The notes: generated from the sequence alone by a model not told the origin. Positions 39,529 to 49,066 are shown, counted from the stretch's first letter. The stretch is DNA of 64,000 bases from Magnetospirillum sp. UT-4 (GCF_902729435.1 NZ_CACVCG010000046.1:1-64000), one strand, 5' to 3'. Made by a program: numbers and translations.

Positions 39529-41463
39529 GTGGACTATGATCCCCGTCAGGCGATGTCCAATGCAGCCAGAGATGCCATGCCGCCCCACCTCTCCGAGCTC
39601 CTCCGCCGCGCCCTCGACGCCGCACCCGTCGGCATCGTCGTGACCGATCCGCACCGCGCCGATCATCCCGTCCTCTATGCCAACCGGGCCATGGCCGACA
39701 TCACCGGCTACCCGGTGGCGGAACTGGAAGGCCGCAATCTCCGCCTGCTGCAGGGGCCGGGCACCAACCGCGACGTCGCCGCCGCCCTGCGCACCGCCAT
39801 CGCCGAGGGCCGCGCCGCCAGCGCCGAGCTGCTGAACTACCGCAAATCGGGCGAAAGCTTCTGGATGCTGGTCGACATCCGCCCGGTCCGGGACGAACAC
39901 GGCGCCGTCATCGCCTTCGTCGGAACGCTCACCGACGTCACCGCGCGACGCCGGGCCGAGGATTTGCTGCGCGAGAGCGAGCAGCGCCTGCGCGCCTTCA
40001 CCTCGGCGATTCCGCTGCCGACGCTGACGGTCGGCATGGACGAGCGCATCATCGACGCCAATCCGGCGGCGCATCAGGCCCTGGCGGCGGAGCCCGGAAC
40101 CCTGGCCGGCAGCAGCATCGACGAATTCTCGTCCGCGGTGCCGCGCAGCGACGATCCGCTGTGCCGCGCGCTGGAGCTGCACGGCTTTGCCGAGCGGATC
40201 GAGATGCGGGCGCGGCGGCGCGACGGCCAGCCGTTGTGGATCCTGGCCTCGGCCGCGCCCTTCGCCATCCACGGCGAGACCCGCTTCGTGGTGGTGTTCC
40301 AGGACGTCACCCGGATCAAGGAGAAGGAACGCCAGCTGGTGGAAGCCAACGAGGACGCCGAGCGCGACATCCGCGCCCGCTCGCGCTTCCTCGCCGCCGC
40401 CAGCCACGACCTGCGCCAGCCGTTGCAGGCCATGGCCCTGTTCGCCGCCGCCCTCGACCACCACGTCGCCGATGCGCAGGGCAGGTCGGTCCTGCAGTCG
40501 CTCGAGGCCTCGCTGCGGGACATGGAATCCATGTTCAACTCCCTGCTCGACCTGTCCAAGCAGGATGCCGGCGTATTGCGCGCGGAGGTCCGGGTGTTCA
40601 TGCTGAACGACGTCTTCGAACGCCTGGAGACCTCGTTCGCGCCCCAGGCCGCCGCCGCCGGCCTGACCCTGCGGGTGGTGCCCACCAGCCTGGCGGTCCG
40701 CAGCGACCCCGGCGTGCTGGCGCGCATCCTGTCGAACCTGCTCACCAACGCCATCCGCTACACCCGCGAGGGCACCGTGCTGCTGGGGGTGTTCCGCCGC
40801 GGCGCCCAAGCCCGGGTGGCGGTGGTGGACACCGGCCCCGGCATCCCCGACCACCGCCGCCTCGAGATCTTCCGTGAATTCCGCCAGCTCGGTTCCCCGG
40901 CGGCCGGGCCGGGCGGCGGCTCCGGTCTGGGGCTGGCCATCGTGCAGCGCCTGGCCCGGCTGCTGAACCACCGCATCGACGTGCAATCGGTGGTGGGGCG
41001 AGGCTCGTGCTTCTGCATCGACATTCCACTGGCCGAGGACGCCCTGCCGGCGGCGCAGGACGGCGACGGCGAGGAGGAAAGCGCCCCCGTGCTGGCCGGG
41101 CGGACGGTGGTGGTGGTCGATGACGATCCCGACATCCAGCTCGGCCTGCGGCTGATCCTGGACGACTGGGGCTGCCGCGCGGTGATCGCCGCCAGTGCCG
41201 GCGAGGCGCTGGCGGCCCTCGACGGCGCCGGCGCCCGGCCCGACGTGATCCTCGCCGACCTGCGCCTGGGCGAGTACGGCGGCGGCATCGGCGCCGTCGA
41301 TGCCATCCGCCGCCACACCGGGGTCGAGGCCCCCGCCCTGCTGTTCACCGGCGACACCGAGGCCCCCGACAGCGGCGCCGGCATCCGGGTGCTGCGCAAG
41401 CCGCTGGACCCGCGACGGCTGAAGGCGGAACTGGCCGACCTGCTCAGGGCGGCGGCGGAGTGA
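39529..41463 (+). CDS. Hybrid sensor kinase: LOV-like PAS, PAS, HisKA, HATPase, receiver
   Basis: 644 aa, no membrane helices. Residues ~25-140 are a LOV-type PAS (LEGRNLRLLQGPGTN, LLNYRKSGESFW, FVGTLTDVT). The photoactive Cys of NCRFLQ is Leu71, the usual FWN Asn is Met113, and the flavin-facing Gln is Leu134. A second PAS spans ~150-275. The HisKA phospho-His is His293 (SHDLRQPL). The HATPase has DTGPGIPD and GSGLGLAIV. A C-terminal receiver has phospho-Asp577. GTG at 39529 is taken; ATG at 39553 is possible. It is flanked by LuxR-type regulators that may be partners. The end overlaps cobC by 20 bp. Confidence 0.85.
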   Translation: MDYDPRQAMSNAARDAMPPHLSELLRRALDAAPVGIVVTDPHRADHPVLYANRAMADITGYPVAELEGRNLRLLQGPGTNRDVAAALRTAIAEGRAASAELLNYRKSGESFWMLVDIRPVRDEHGAVIAFVGTLTDVTARRRAEDLLRESEQRLRAFTSAIPLPTLTVGMDERIIDANPAAHQALAAEPGTLAGSSIDEFSSAVPRSDDPLCRALELHGFAERIEMRARRRDGQPLWILASAAPFAIHGETRFVVVFQDVTRIKEKERQLVEANEDAERDIRARSRFLAAASHDLRQPLQAMALFAAALDHHVADAQGRSVLQSLEASLRDMESMFNSLLDLSKQDAGVLRAEVRVFMLNDVFERLETSFAPQAAAAGLTLRVVPTSLAVRSDPGVLARILSNLLTNAIRYTREGTVLLGVFRRGAQARVAVVDTGPGIPDHRRLEIFREFRQLGSPAAGPGGGSGLGLAIVQRLARLLNHRIDVQSVVGRGSCFCIDIPLAEDALPAAQDGDGEEESAPVLAGRTVVVVDDDPDIQLGLRLILDDWGCRAVIAASAGEALAALDGAGARPDVILADLRLGEYGGGIGAVDAIRRHTGVEAPALLFTGDTEAPDSGAGIRVLRKPLDPRRLKAELADLLRAAAE

Positions 41464-42424
41464 GGGCGCCAGCCAGCCGCTCCAGCCCGCCCTCATCCCC
41501 CGGCAGGCCGAAGCGCAGCAGGGTCGGGCGGGCGGGAAAGGCGCGGACCAGGATGCCGGCACGGCCCAGGCAATCGTAGAGGGCGGCGGCATGGTCGTGG
41601 GCGGCCAGCCGGAACAGGCCGGTGCCGCCCACCACGCGCAGCCCCGCCGCCGCCAGCACGCCGTCCAGGGCCGCCGCCCGGGCCTCCAGGCGCGGCCGCA
41701 TGGAATCGGCCCAGGACTGGTCCGACAGGGCTTTGGTCCCCACCGCCAGCGCCGGCCCGGACACCGGCCACGGCCCCAGCTGCGCCGCCACGGCGGCGAT
41801 CACCGCCGGATCGGCGATCAGGAAACCGAGGCGCAGGCCGGCCAGGCCGTAGAACTTGCCGAACGAGCGCAGCACCGCCAGACGGGGGCCGACCCGGCCG
41901 GCCACCGACAGCTCCGGCGCCACCTCGCCGAACGCCTCGTCCACCAGGGTGAAGCCGGCCCGCGCCGTCAGCATGGCCGGCGCCACCCTGCGGCCGTCGG
42001 GATTGTTGGGATTGACCACCAGCGCCACGTCGGCGCCCTCGGCCTGCTCCAGGCCCGTCACCTCGCGCACCGCATGGCCGGCGGCGGTCCAGGCCGGGGC
42101 GTGCTCGCCGTAGGTCGGCCCCACCACCGCCACCGTGCCGGCGGGCAGGCAGCGGGGCAGCGCCCGGATCAGGGCGCCGGTGCCGGGCGCCGCCAGCACC
42201 TGGCCCGGGTCGCAGCCGTAATGGCGGGCCGCCGCGTCGCGCAGCCCCGCCTCGGCGGCGGCGCCGGGCAGCCGGGTCCAGGCCTCGGGCGAAAGGGCGG
42301 GCAGCGGATAGGGCCACGGATTGATGCCGGTCGAGAGGTCGAGCCAGCCGGCGTGCGGCCGTCCCCAGCGCGCCTCGGCGGCGGCGAGGTCGCCGCCATG
42401 GACGGGCAGCGGGTCTAGCGCCAT
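41444..42424 (-). CDS. cobC: Threonine-phosphate decarboxylase (cobalamin synthesis), CobC/CobD type
   Basis: 326 aa PLP enzyme of fold-type I making aminopropanol phosphate for the lower loop of B12. The N-terminus has the family signature HGGDLAAAEARWG and WLDLSTGINPWPYPLP. The PLP Lys is in LRSFGKFYGLAGLRLGF, and Asn-Pro residues are in VVNPNNPDG. The start overlaps the CaiB-type gene by 10 bp. Other cob genes are not nearby and no cobalamin riboswitch is seen upstream. The gene name is the alphaproteobacterial convention. Confidence 0.88.
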   Translation of the reverse strand: MALDPLPVHGGDLAAAEARWGRPHAGWLDLSTGINPWPYPLPALSPEAWTRLPGAAAEAGLRDAAARHYGCDPGQVLAAPGTGALIRALPRCLPAGTVAVVGPTYGEHAPAWTAAGHAVREVTGLEQAEGADVALVVNPNNPDGRRVAPAMLTARAGFTLVDEAFGEVAPELSVAGRVGPRLAVLRSFGKFYGLAGLRLGFLIADPAVIAAVAAQLGPWPVSGPALAVGTKALSDQSWADSMRPRLEARAAALDGVLAAAGLRVVGGTGLFRLAAHDHAAALYDCLGRAGILVRAFPARPTLLRFGLPGDEGGLERLAGALTPPPP

Positions 42425-43527
42425 CCGGCCAGCACCTCCTCGGGCGAGCAGCGCTTGAACGGGCGCCGGTGCAGGGCGCGGGCGCCGTCCAGCAGCACCG
42501 GCAGCAGCACCTCGACCACGTCGTCCCTGTCGATGCCGGCCTGCACCAGCCCGCGCGCCTTCCATTGCGGATGGTGGGCGACCTCGGCCGGTTCCAGCAC
42601 CGGCTCGAAACAGCAATCCACGGGGGCCAGCAGCGCCGTCCAGGACTCGCGGTCGCGGCCGGCGAACAGCGCCTCCAGCTCGGCGATCAGCGCCGCCTGC
42701 GGCATTGGATCGGACTGGCGGCCGATCCAGTCGGGCCGCTCCACCGCCGCGCAGAAGCGCCGCCAGAACTTGTCCTCCAGCGCCGCCAGGGCGACGAAGC
42801 GGCCGTCCCGGGTGCGATAGACGCGGTAGCAGGCGGCGCCGCCGTTGATGATGGCGTCCTCGCGCCCGCCGTCCCCGAACCGTCGGGCCTGGGTCAGCAC
42901 CCCGCCCATCCAGGCCAGCGCCGCCTCGGACAGGCTGACATCGACCTGGCCGCCCTTGCCGGTGGTGCCGCGCCGCACCAGCGCCGCCAGCACCGCCACC
43001 ACCACCATGGCGGCGCCGGCATGGTCGGCCAGCGGCGGAAAGGTCATCACCGGGCGCTCGCCGGTGCCGCTGGCCCACAGCCCGCCGGTCAGCGCCACAT
43101 AGGTGAGGTCGTGCCCGGCCACCGCCGCATGGGGGCCGTCCTGGCCGTAGCCGGACAGCGAGCAATGGATCAGGCGGGGATTGAGCTTGCCCACCGTTTC
43201 GGGGCCGAAACCCAGGCGGGCCAGCACGCCGGGGCGGTAGGCCTCGACCAGCACGTCGGCGGCGGCCAGCATCTTGGTGAACACCCGCCGGCCGTCCTCG
43301 TCCTTGAGGTCGATGGTCACCACCGCCTTGTTGCGGTTGGCCAGCTTGTAGAACACCGAGGTGCCGTCGCCGTCCAGCGGCCCCATGGTCGCCATGGGAT
43401 CGCCCGCCGGCGGCTCGACCTTGACCACCTCGGCGCCCAGGTCGGACAGCCACTGGGTGGCGAAGGGGCCGGGAATGTACTGCGACAGGTCCAGAACCCG
43501 GATGCCGGCGAGACATTCGGCAAGCAT
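42415..43527 (-). CDS. CaiB/BaiF-family CoA-transferase (possibly acyl-CoA racemase)
   Basis: 370 aa. Family III CoA-transferase signature: GIRVLDLSQYIPGPFATQWL, LGAEVVKVEPPAGDP, KDEDGRRVF, and the Asp nucleophile region GHDLTYVALTGGL. The members with this length and Cys-rich C-terminal part (APVDCCFEPVLEPAEV) include alpha-methylacyl-CoA racemases. Next to an enoyl-CoA hydratase gene it points to acyl-CoA or branched-chain catabolism. The substrate cannot be fixed. Confidence 0.85.
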   Translation of the reverse strand: MLAECLAGIRVLDLSQYIPGPFATQWLSDLGAEVVKVEPPAGDPMATMGPLDGDGTSVFYKLANRNKAVVTIDLKDEDGRRVFTKMLAAADVLVEAYRPGVLARLGFGPETVGKLNPRLIHCSLSGYGQDGPHAAVAGHDLTYVALTGGLWASGTGERPVMTFPPLADHAGAAMVVVAVLAALVRRGTTGKGGQVDVSLSEAALAWMGGVLTQARRFGDGGREDAIINGGAACYRVYRTRDGRFVALAALEDKFWRRFCAAVERPDWIGRQSDPMPQAALIAELEALFAGRDRESWTALLAPVDCCFEPVLEPAEVAHHPQWKARGLVQAGIDRDDVVEVLLPVLLDGARALHRRPFKRCSPEEVLAGWR

Positions 43528-43588
43528 GTGGAGACCTCCGATACGGAACCGTCGTCGCTCCCGCCGACGCGGGGACGACGCTCTGAAA

Positions 43589-44380
43589 TCACCACTGCCA
43601 CGCCGGCTTGCGCTTCTCGACGAAGGCGTCCAGGCCCTCGCGGCCCTCGGCGCCGGCGCGCTGGTCGGCCAGGCGCTGGGCGGTCAGGCGCATCAGATCG
43701 GGGCCCGCCTCGGCGTCGGCCAGCACCCGCAGCAGCTCCTTGGTCGCCGCCTGCGCCCCCGGCGCGCCCTTCAGGCAGGCCTCGACCACCCGGTCGCGGG
43801 CTTCGGCCAGGCGGTCAGCGGCGATCACCGCATGCACCAGGCCGAGGCGGGCGGCCTCGCGGGCATCGAAACGCTCGCCGGTCAGGCAGTAGCGCCGGGC
43901 CGCGCGCAGGCCGATGGCGTCCACCAGCTGGCGGCCCATCAATCCGGGTTCGAGGCCCAGGCGCACCTCGGGCAGCGAGAAGAACGAATCCTCGGACGCC
44001 AGCACCACGTCGCAGGCGGCGGCCAGCCCGGCGCCGCCGCCCAGCACGGCGCCGTGGACGATACCGATCACCGGCTTGGGGCAGCGATCGACGGCATCGG
44101 CCATCACCGCCAGCTGCATGGCGTCGCGCAGATTGTCCTCGTGCGGCAGCTGGGCGGCCCGGCGCATCCAGGTGACGTCGGCGCCGGCGCAGAAATCCTT
44201 GCCCTCGCCCTCCAGCACCACCACCCGCACCACCTCGGCCACGCCCAGCTTCTGGAAGGCCTGGGCGAGGGTGCCGATGAGGGTTTCGTCGAGCGCGTTG
44301 CGCACCTCGGGCCGGGCCAGGGTCACGGTGGCGACCGGCCCCGCCACCTTCACCTTCAGACACGTTCCGGCGTCGCTCAT
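43589..44380 (-). CDS. Enoyl-CoA hydratase/isomerase family protein
   Basis: 263 aa crotonase-fold enzyme. The oxyanion-hole and CoA motifs are DFCAGADVTWMRR and VHGAVLGGGAGLAAACDV. A catalytic Glu is in FSLPEVRLGLEPG. The family includes methylglutaconyl-CoA hydratase of leucine breakdown; this protein could be that (LiuC-like), but the evidence is weak. It lies 61 bp before the CaiB-type gene on the same strand, probably co-transcribed with it. Confidence 0.88.
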   Translation of the reverse strand: MSDAGTCLKVKVAGPVATVTLARPEVRNALDETLIGTLAQAFQKLGVAEVVRVVVLEGEGKDFCAGADVTWMRRAAQLPHEDNLRDAMQLAVMADAVDRCPKPVIGIVHGAVLGGGAGLAAACDVVLASEDSFFSLPEVRLGLEPGLMGRQLVDAIGLRAARRYCLTGERFDAREAARLGLVHAVIAADRLAEARDRVVEACLKGAPGAQAATKELLRVLADAEAGPDLMRLTAQRLADQRAGAEGREGLDAFVEKRKPAWQW

Positions 44381-44454
44381 GTTCCCCCCCTCGGCAGTTC
44401 CGCCGCCAGGATGCGCCGATCCGGGCGGCTTGTCACCGGGGGAGCGGAGTGCCG

Positions 44455-45129
44455 CTACATGTTGACCGGGGACTGCCGGGTGAAGCTGCGGTTGGCGGCG
44501 ATGGCCGCCTGGGTGCGGTTGTTGACCCCCAGCTTCTTCATGATCGACTTGACGTGGACCTTGACGGTCCCCTCGAGCATCCCCAGCGAGCGCGCGATCT
44601 CCTTGTTGGAATAGCCCAGGGTCAGCAGCTTGAGCACCTGGGTCTCGCGCGGGGTCAGCGACTTGAAGTCGGGATTGAAGTCCCCGGCCTCGTCCAGCGG
44701 CGATCCCTCGTAGCCTTCGGCCGCCTCCTCGTTGGCGACCGCCTGGGCCGGCACGTAGAGTTCACCCGAAAGCACCAACGGCAGCACATGCTTCAAAATC
44801 TCGCCGTTGGACGATTTCAGCACATACCCCCGGGCGCCGCATTCGATGGCGGACCGGATGGTGGAGCGCTGGCGGGACCCCGAAACGATCACCACCGGAA
44901 CCGGCGGCAGCGTGTCGATGAACTTCTTGAGATCCGAGATGCCGTTCAGCCCCGGCATCATCAGGTCGAGAAGAATGAGGTCCAGCCCCTTGGCCTCTTG
45001 GGCGATGCGCCGGGTTTCCTCGGCACTGCTCGCCTGCAGGATGGTCACGTCCTTGCCGTACAGGCCCTCAAGCGCGAGCGAGATGCCATAGCGGAACAAG
45101 GCGTGGTCGTCGGCAATAAGCACTATCAT
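44455..45129 (-). CDS. NarL/FixJ-type response regulator
   Basis: 224 aa. Intact receiver: acidic pair in LIADDHALFRYG, phospho-Asp in LILLDLMMPGLNG, switch Ser in VVIVSGSRQ, and Lys in GYVLKSSNGE. LuxR helix-turn-helix: SLTPRETQVLKLLTLGYSNK, IARSLGMLEGTVKVHV. ATG at 45129 is chosen because GAGAGG lies nine bases upstream (GTG 45135 is too close). Unlike the two other LuxR-type genes in this part, this one should be phosphorylated. A partner could be the hybrid kinase at 39529 or a distant kinase. Confidence 0.92.
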   Translation of the reverse strand: MIVLIADDHALFRYGISLALEGLYGKDVTILQASSAEETRRIAQEAKGLDLILLDLMMPGLNGISDLKKFIDTLPPVPVVIVSGSRQRSTIRSAIECGARGYVLKSSNGEILKHVLPLVLSGELYVPAQAVANEEAAEGYEGSPLDEAGDFNPDFKSLTPRETQVLKLLTLGYSNKEIARSLGMLEGTVKVHVKSIMKKLGVNNRTQAAIAANRSFTRQSPVNM

Positions 45130-45390
45130 TTCCACTGCCTCTCAAAAGGCTTCGGCGACCGCTCCATGTATAAAGAGAACGAGGCCGTCCTATAACCTTT
45201 CTTTTGGGATTTACCACTCAGTCGGTACAGTGTTGGAGGTACGACCTTCAGATATGTTTTTTAACCCCTGTGTACTGAAGATGAGCCATGTCATCAGTTT
45301 TCGTGCCACGCCGGGTATTTAATTATCGCCGGGCCGGTTTCAATCGCGCCGAATTCCGTGAAACGGCCGGTTTGCCTGGGCGCCCGGCCA
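45130..45390. other. AT-richer regulatory spacer
   Basis: About 260 bases between the response regulator and the EEP gene. It is markedly less GC-rich than its surroundings and contains TATAAAG-, TTTTTTAA- and TATTTAATTA-like stretches that could form promoters. No gene is seen. It should carry the promoter of the response regulator. Confidence 0.45.
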
Positions 45391-46164
45391 TCACACGTTG
45401 GTGATAGGAATGCTGTCGCGCCAGCCGCCCGGCAGCTCATGGGCATCCCAGGCCACATCCGCCCTCAAGGGCAGGTGGTCCGAGGTGATGCGCGACAGCG
45501 GCGTGGCGTAGACCGCCAGACGCTTCAGCCCGTCCTCGGGCCATACCCAGATGCGGTCCAACGGCAGGAACGGCAGCCGCGACGGGAAGGTGCGGGGTCT
45601 CAGCGAGGTGCCGAAACGGCGGTCGAGATGGCGCAGCGGCCCGCGCGTCGGCTTCCATTCGTTGAAGTCGCCCATGACGATGGTGGGCCGGTCCGCCCCG
45701 CCCGGCTCGAGGGCCAGCATCAGGCGGCCGACCTGATGGCGGCGTTCCCGCGGATTGAGGCCGAGATGGGTGACCACCACCCGCATCGGCCGCCCCTCGA
45801 TCTCGATCTCGGCGATGATGGCTCCGCGCGGCTCGAAGTGCCGGATGGTGAGGTCGACCCGCTGCACCGAGGCCACCGGCCAGCGGGTCAGCAGCGCGTT
45901 GCCGAACTTGCCCCGGCGGCCCTTGATGTTGGGGCCGTCGACGGCATGCATGCCCAGCGTCGCCGCCAGGTAGTCGAGCTGGGCGCGGCCGTCCACCAGC
46001 AGCCGCATGTCCACCTCCTGCAGCCCGACGATGTCGGCGTCCAGCGCTTCCAGCACCTCCACCGTGCGCTCGGGCGCATAGCGCCCATCGGTGCCGAAGC
46101 AGCGATGGATGTTGTAGCTGGCCAGGGACAAGGCCAGTCCGGGGCGGGCGGCATGATCGAGCAC
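45391..46164 (-). CDS. Endonuclease/exonuclease/phosphatase-family protein
   Basis: 257 aa EEP fold. Catalytic motifs are SLASYNIHRCFG (Asn), IVGLQEVDMRLL (Glu, metal), VVTHLGLNPRERR (His), IVMGDFNEWKP (Asp-x-Asn), and the C-terminal SDHLPLRADV (Asp-His pair). Family members cleave nucleic acids or phospholipids. Its GTG start has GAGGAG upstream and lies 9 bp after the PLD-VTT gene. That genetic link is frequent and suggests joint phospholipid or envelope metabolism rather than DNA repair. Confidence 0.87.
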   Translation of the reverse strand: MLDHAARPGLALSLASYNIHRCFGTDGRYAPERTVEVLEALDADIVGLQEVDMRLLVDGRAQLDYLAATLGMHAVDGPNIKGRRGKFGNALLTRWPVASVQRVDLTIRHFEPRGAIIAEIEIEGRPMRVVVTHLGLNPRERRHQVGRLMLALEPGGADRPTIVMGDFNEWKPTRGPLRHLDRRFGTSLRPRTFPSRLPFLPLDRIWVWPEDGLKRLAVYATPLSRITSDHLPLRADVAWDAHELPGGWRDSIPITNV

Positions 46165-46173
46165 AGCGTCTCC

Positions 46174-48312
46174 TCAGGGTCCGGCGGCCGGCCCCACGCG
46201 GCCCAGGCGCCGCATCAGCCCCAGTTGCAGCCCGATCACCAGCAGGGTGGCCAGGGCCAGCACCGCGATGTTGGGCACCGAGGGGTTGCGTAGCACCGCC
46301 AGCAGGCGTTCGCCCAGCACGCTCATGGCTAGAATGGCCGGCGCCATGCCCAGCACCGTGCCGGCGACGAAATCGCTGAAGCGCACCCCGGCCGCGCCGG
46401 CCACCAGGTTGACCACCGGGAACGGCGCCATGGGCACCAGCCGCAGCAGCAGCACGGCGAGCAGACCCTGGCGGACCAGCCGGCGGCTGACCCGGTTGAC
46501 CTTCCAGCCGGCGGTGCGGCGGACCCAGGCGCGCCCGGCGGCGCGGCCGAGGGCGTAGGACAAAGCGGCCGAGGCCAGCGTGCCCGCCGCCGCCGCCGCC
46601 ATGCCCGCCCCCGCCCCCAGCACCGCTCCGGTCAGCAGCACCAGCGGGGCGAGCGGCAGACGCGCCAGCCCGGCGGCGACGAACAGGGCGATGGCGGCGG
46701 GCAGCGTCCACGGCCGGCCCGGCAAGGCGGGCAGCAGGGCCAGCCAGGGGGCGGCGGCCCACCACCAGTCCGGCGGCGCCCAGCGCCACATCGTGGCGGC
46801 CACCGCCATGGCGCCCAGGCCCAGCATCAGCCCCCCCAGGCGCAGGCGCAGCGGCCGCCGCGCCGGAGCCGGCAGGGCGCTGTCGAGCCAGTCCAGGGTT
46901 TCCACCGGTTCCTCGGGATCGGGAAAGGCGCTGTCGGCCATCAGCCGCACCACCGGGCCGGTCTCGACGCCGGGGACCGGGGCCAGCCGGCGCTCGCCCG
47001 TGCCCAGCGCCTCGACCGCCGCGAACAGGCCGCCGGCCGCCGCCTCGATTTCGGCCACCCGGGCCGGCGACACCCCCAGATGCTCGGCCATCAGATCGCG
47101 GCGGAAGGCGCGGATGCCGGCGGCGACGGCCGCGTCGCCGGCCGCCTCGACCATCAGGTCGCACTCGCTGTCCAGGCCCATGGAGCGGTTGTTGAGGTTG
47201 GACGAGCCGATGCGCAGCACCTGGTCGTCCACCACCATCACCTTGGAATGAACCTTGACGTCCGTTCCCGCCACCGCCGGATAGACCAGCCTCAGCCGTC
47301 CGAAGCGGTCGGCCTCGGCGAGGCGGGCGGCGAGGCGGGCGCGGGCCACCCCCATGGTCGAGCGTTCCAGCAGGCTGACCGATTCGGCCGGCAGCACCAG
47401 CAGGATCTCGGGGCAGTCGGGCCGCGCCAGCCGTTCCGCCAGCGCCTCGCCCACCTGCCGCGAGGCGAGGTACTGGTTCTCGGCATAGATGAAGCGCCGG
47501 GCGGCGGCGATCATGTCGCAGTACAGCCGCTCGACCTCGCGCACCGCCGGCGCCCCGTCCCAGGGCGGCAGGGTGCGGGCCAGCGCCACCTCCACCGGCC
47601 CCAGCAGGGGCGCCAGCCAGGGCGGCCACAGGGCGTCGCAATCGCCGGCCGCCACCGGGGTCAGGAATTCGCCGGTGGCGGCGTGCCAGCGCGTCCGCGC
47701 CAGCGCGCCCAGCGCCGCCGCCGCCGGACCGCTCACCACCGCCATCACGTCGTGGAACGGCGGATAGGCGGGAAAGCCGGGATCGTTGCGGCGCGGATCG
47801 GCGGGCAGATGGGCGCGGCTGTCCCAGCGCTGGCTGGTGATGTCGAGGCCGCCGGCGAAGGCCAGCGCCTCGTCCACCACCACCACCTTCTGGTGATGGC
47901 AGGCGCCCAGGGGATGGCTGTCGTCGAGGCGGAAATGCAGGCGCGGATGGGTCAGCCAGTCCATCTTGACCAGCCCGGCGAATTCGCGGTTGACCGCGTA
48001 GATCAGCGCCGAATCCCAGATCAGCAGCCGCACCGTGAGGCCGGGCCGGGCCCGCACCAGGCGGTCGAGCAGCGGCCCGATCCGCCGGGCGCCGGCATCG
48101 CGGCCCAGCCGGGTGCGGCTGTCGAACTCCCAGCCCAGCACCAGCACCGAGCGCCGCGCCCGCCTGAGGGCGTGCTCGAGGGCGCGGAAGTACTCGGCGC
48201 CGTCCACCACGGCGGCGAACCGGTTCGCCCGCGCCATCCGCCAGCAATTGACGCCGGGGCGCGCCAGCCGGGGCCGCGCGACCTCCGCCGGGCAAAGGTC
48301 GGGGACGTTCAT
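46174..48312 (-). CDS. Phospholipase-D-type protein fused to a VTT/DedA membrane domain
   Basis: 712 aa. Two HKD motifs are visible: GACHHQKVVVVDEALAFAGG (~residue 135) and VKVHSKVMVVDDQVLRIGSS (~365), the second followed by SNLNNRS. The last ~210 residues are hydrophobic with several helices and carry a VTT signature (RLVPMAPFPVVNLVAGAAGV). It probably transfers or hydrolyses phosphatidyl groups at the inner membrane. Start at 48312 (MNVPDLCPAE) is by alignment; GGGAG is unusually close to it, so the start is not certain. Operon with the EEP gene. Confidence 0.85.
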   Translation of the reverse strand: MNVPDLCPAEVARPRLARPGVNCWRMARANRFAAVVDGAEYFRALEHALRRARRSVLVLGWEFDSRTRLGRDAGARRIGPLLDRLVRARPGLTVRLLIWDSALIYAVNREFAGLVKMDWLTHPRLHFRLDDSHPLGACHHQKVVVVDEALAFAGGLDITSQRWDSRAHLPADPRRNDPGFPAYPPFHDVMAVVSGPAAAALGALARTRWHAATGEFLTPVAAGDCDALWPPWLAPLLGPVEVALARTLPPWDGAPAVREVERLYCDMIAAARRFIYAENQYLASRQVGEALAERLARPDCPEILLVLPAESVSLLERSTMGVARARLAARLAEADRFGRLRLVYPAVAGTDVKVHSKVMVVDDQVLRIGSSNLNNRSMGLDSECDLMVEAAGDAAVAAGIRAFRRDLMAEHLGVSPARVAEIEAAAGGLFAAVEALGTGERRLAPVPGVETGPVVRLMADSAFPDPEEPVETLDWLDSALPAPARRPLRLRLGGLMLGLGAMAVAATMWRWAPPDWWWAAAPWLALLPALPGRPWTLPAAIALFVAAGLARLPLAPLVLLTGAVLGAGAGMAAAAAGTLASAALSYALGRAAGRAWVRRTAGWKVNRVSRRLVRQGLLAVLLLRLVPMAPFPVVNLVAGAAGVRFSDFVAGTVLGMAPAILAMSVLGERLLAVLRNPSVPNIAVLALATLLVIGLQLGLMRRLGRVGPAAGP

Positions 48313-48373
48313 CTCCCGCACATGGTCCGCCCCGCCGGCCGTTTCCGTTCCCCGCCGGAGGTAGCCCCGAAAT

Positions 48374-49066
48374 TCAGCGCCCGGCCTGCTGGACGTCCAC
48401 GCCCAGCAGCGACACCGTGGCGCGGTCGGCGGTGGCGGTGACGGCAAGGCCGGTGTCGCGCTGGAAGGCGGCCAGGGCGGAGCGGGTCATGGGGCCGATG
48501 CGGCCGTCCTCGGGGCCGGCGCCGTAGCCCAGCAGGTTGAGCTCGTGCTGCAGCGCGCGCACCGTGGCGGCGGAATCGGGGTCGGCGAGCAGGTAGCCCT
48601 CCTCGGTGGCGCCGGGGGCGGACAGGCGGGCGGGGGCTCGACCCCGCGGGATCACCACGCTCATCCGCGGCTCGACCGCCGCCACTTGGGCCGGCGCCGG
48701 CGCGGGTGCGGGTGCGGGTGCGGGAGCGGGAGCGGCCAGGGCCAGCGCCTGACGCCGTTCGGTGGCGGTCAGGATCTCGGCCAGGTTGTCGCGGGCGATG
48801 GCGGCCTCCTGGTGCCCGGACCGCGCCGCCAGATCGAACCAGGCCCAGGCGCGCGGCCAGTCCCGGGGCACGCCGTCGCCCAGGGAATGCAGCCGGCCCA
48901 TCATGTACTGGGATTCGCGGTCGCCGGCCTGGGCGGCGGCGGAGAACTGCCGGGCGGCGGCGGCGAAGTCGCCGTGCCCCCACGCCCGCACCCCGGCCGC
49001 ATAATCGGCCAGGGCGGGCAGCGCCGTCACGGACAGGACGGCGGCGAAGGCAAGGCGGCGAAGCAT
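48374..49066 (-). CDS. Secreted Sel1-repeat protein with peptidoglycan-binding domain
   Basis: 230 aa. Sec signal MLRRLAFAAVLSVTALPALA. Residues ~25-100 hold Sel1-type repeats (QFSAAAQAGDRESQYMMGRL, WAWFDLAARSGHQEA). A (Ala-Pro)n linker follows, encoded by a hexanucleotide repeat (48697-48735) that may vary in length. The C-terminus is a PG_binding_1 domain (LQHELNLLGYGAGPEDGRIG, ALAAFQRDTGL). Periplasmic, bound to the cell wall; exact role unknown. Confidence 0.8.
   Translation of the reverse strand: MLRRLAFAAVLSVTALPALADYAAGVRAWGHGDFAAAARQFSAAAQAGDRESQYMMGRLHSLGDGVPRDWPRAWAWFDLAARSGHQEAAIARDNLAEILTATERRQALALAAPAPAPAPAPAPAPAQVAAVEPRMSVVIPRGRAPARLSAPGATEEGYLLADPDSAATVRALQHELNLLGYGAGPEDGRIGPMTRSALAAFQRDTGLAVTATADRATVSLLGVDVQQAGR

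Noticed and set aside
42415-43600. Cobalamin riboswitch upstream of cobC
   Set aside because: cobC overlaps the CaiB-type gene and no B12-box-like conserved sequence is visible before either gene.
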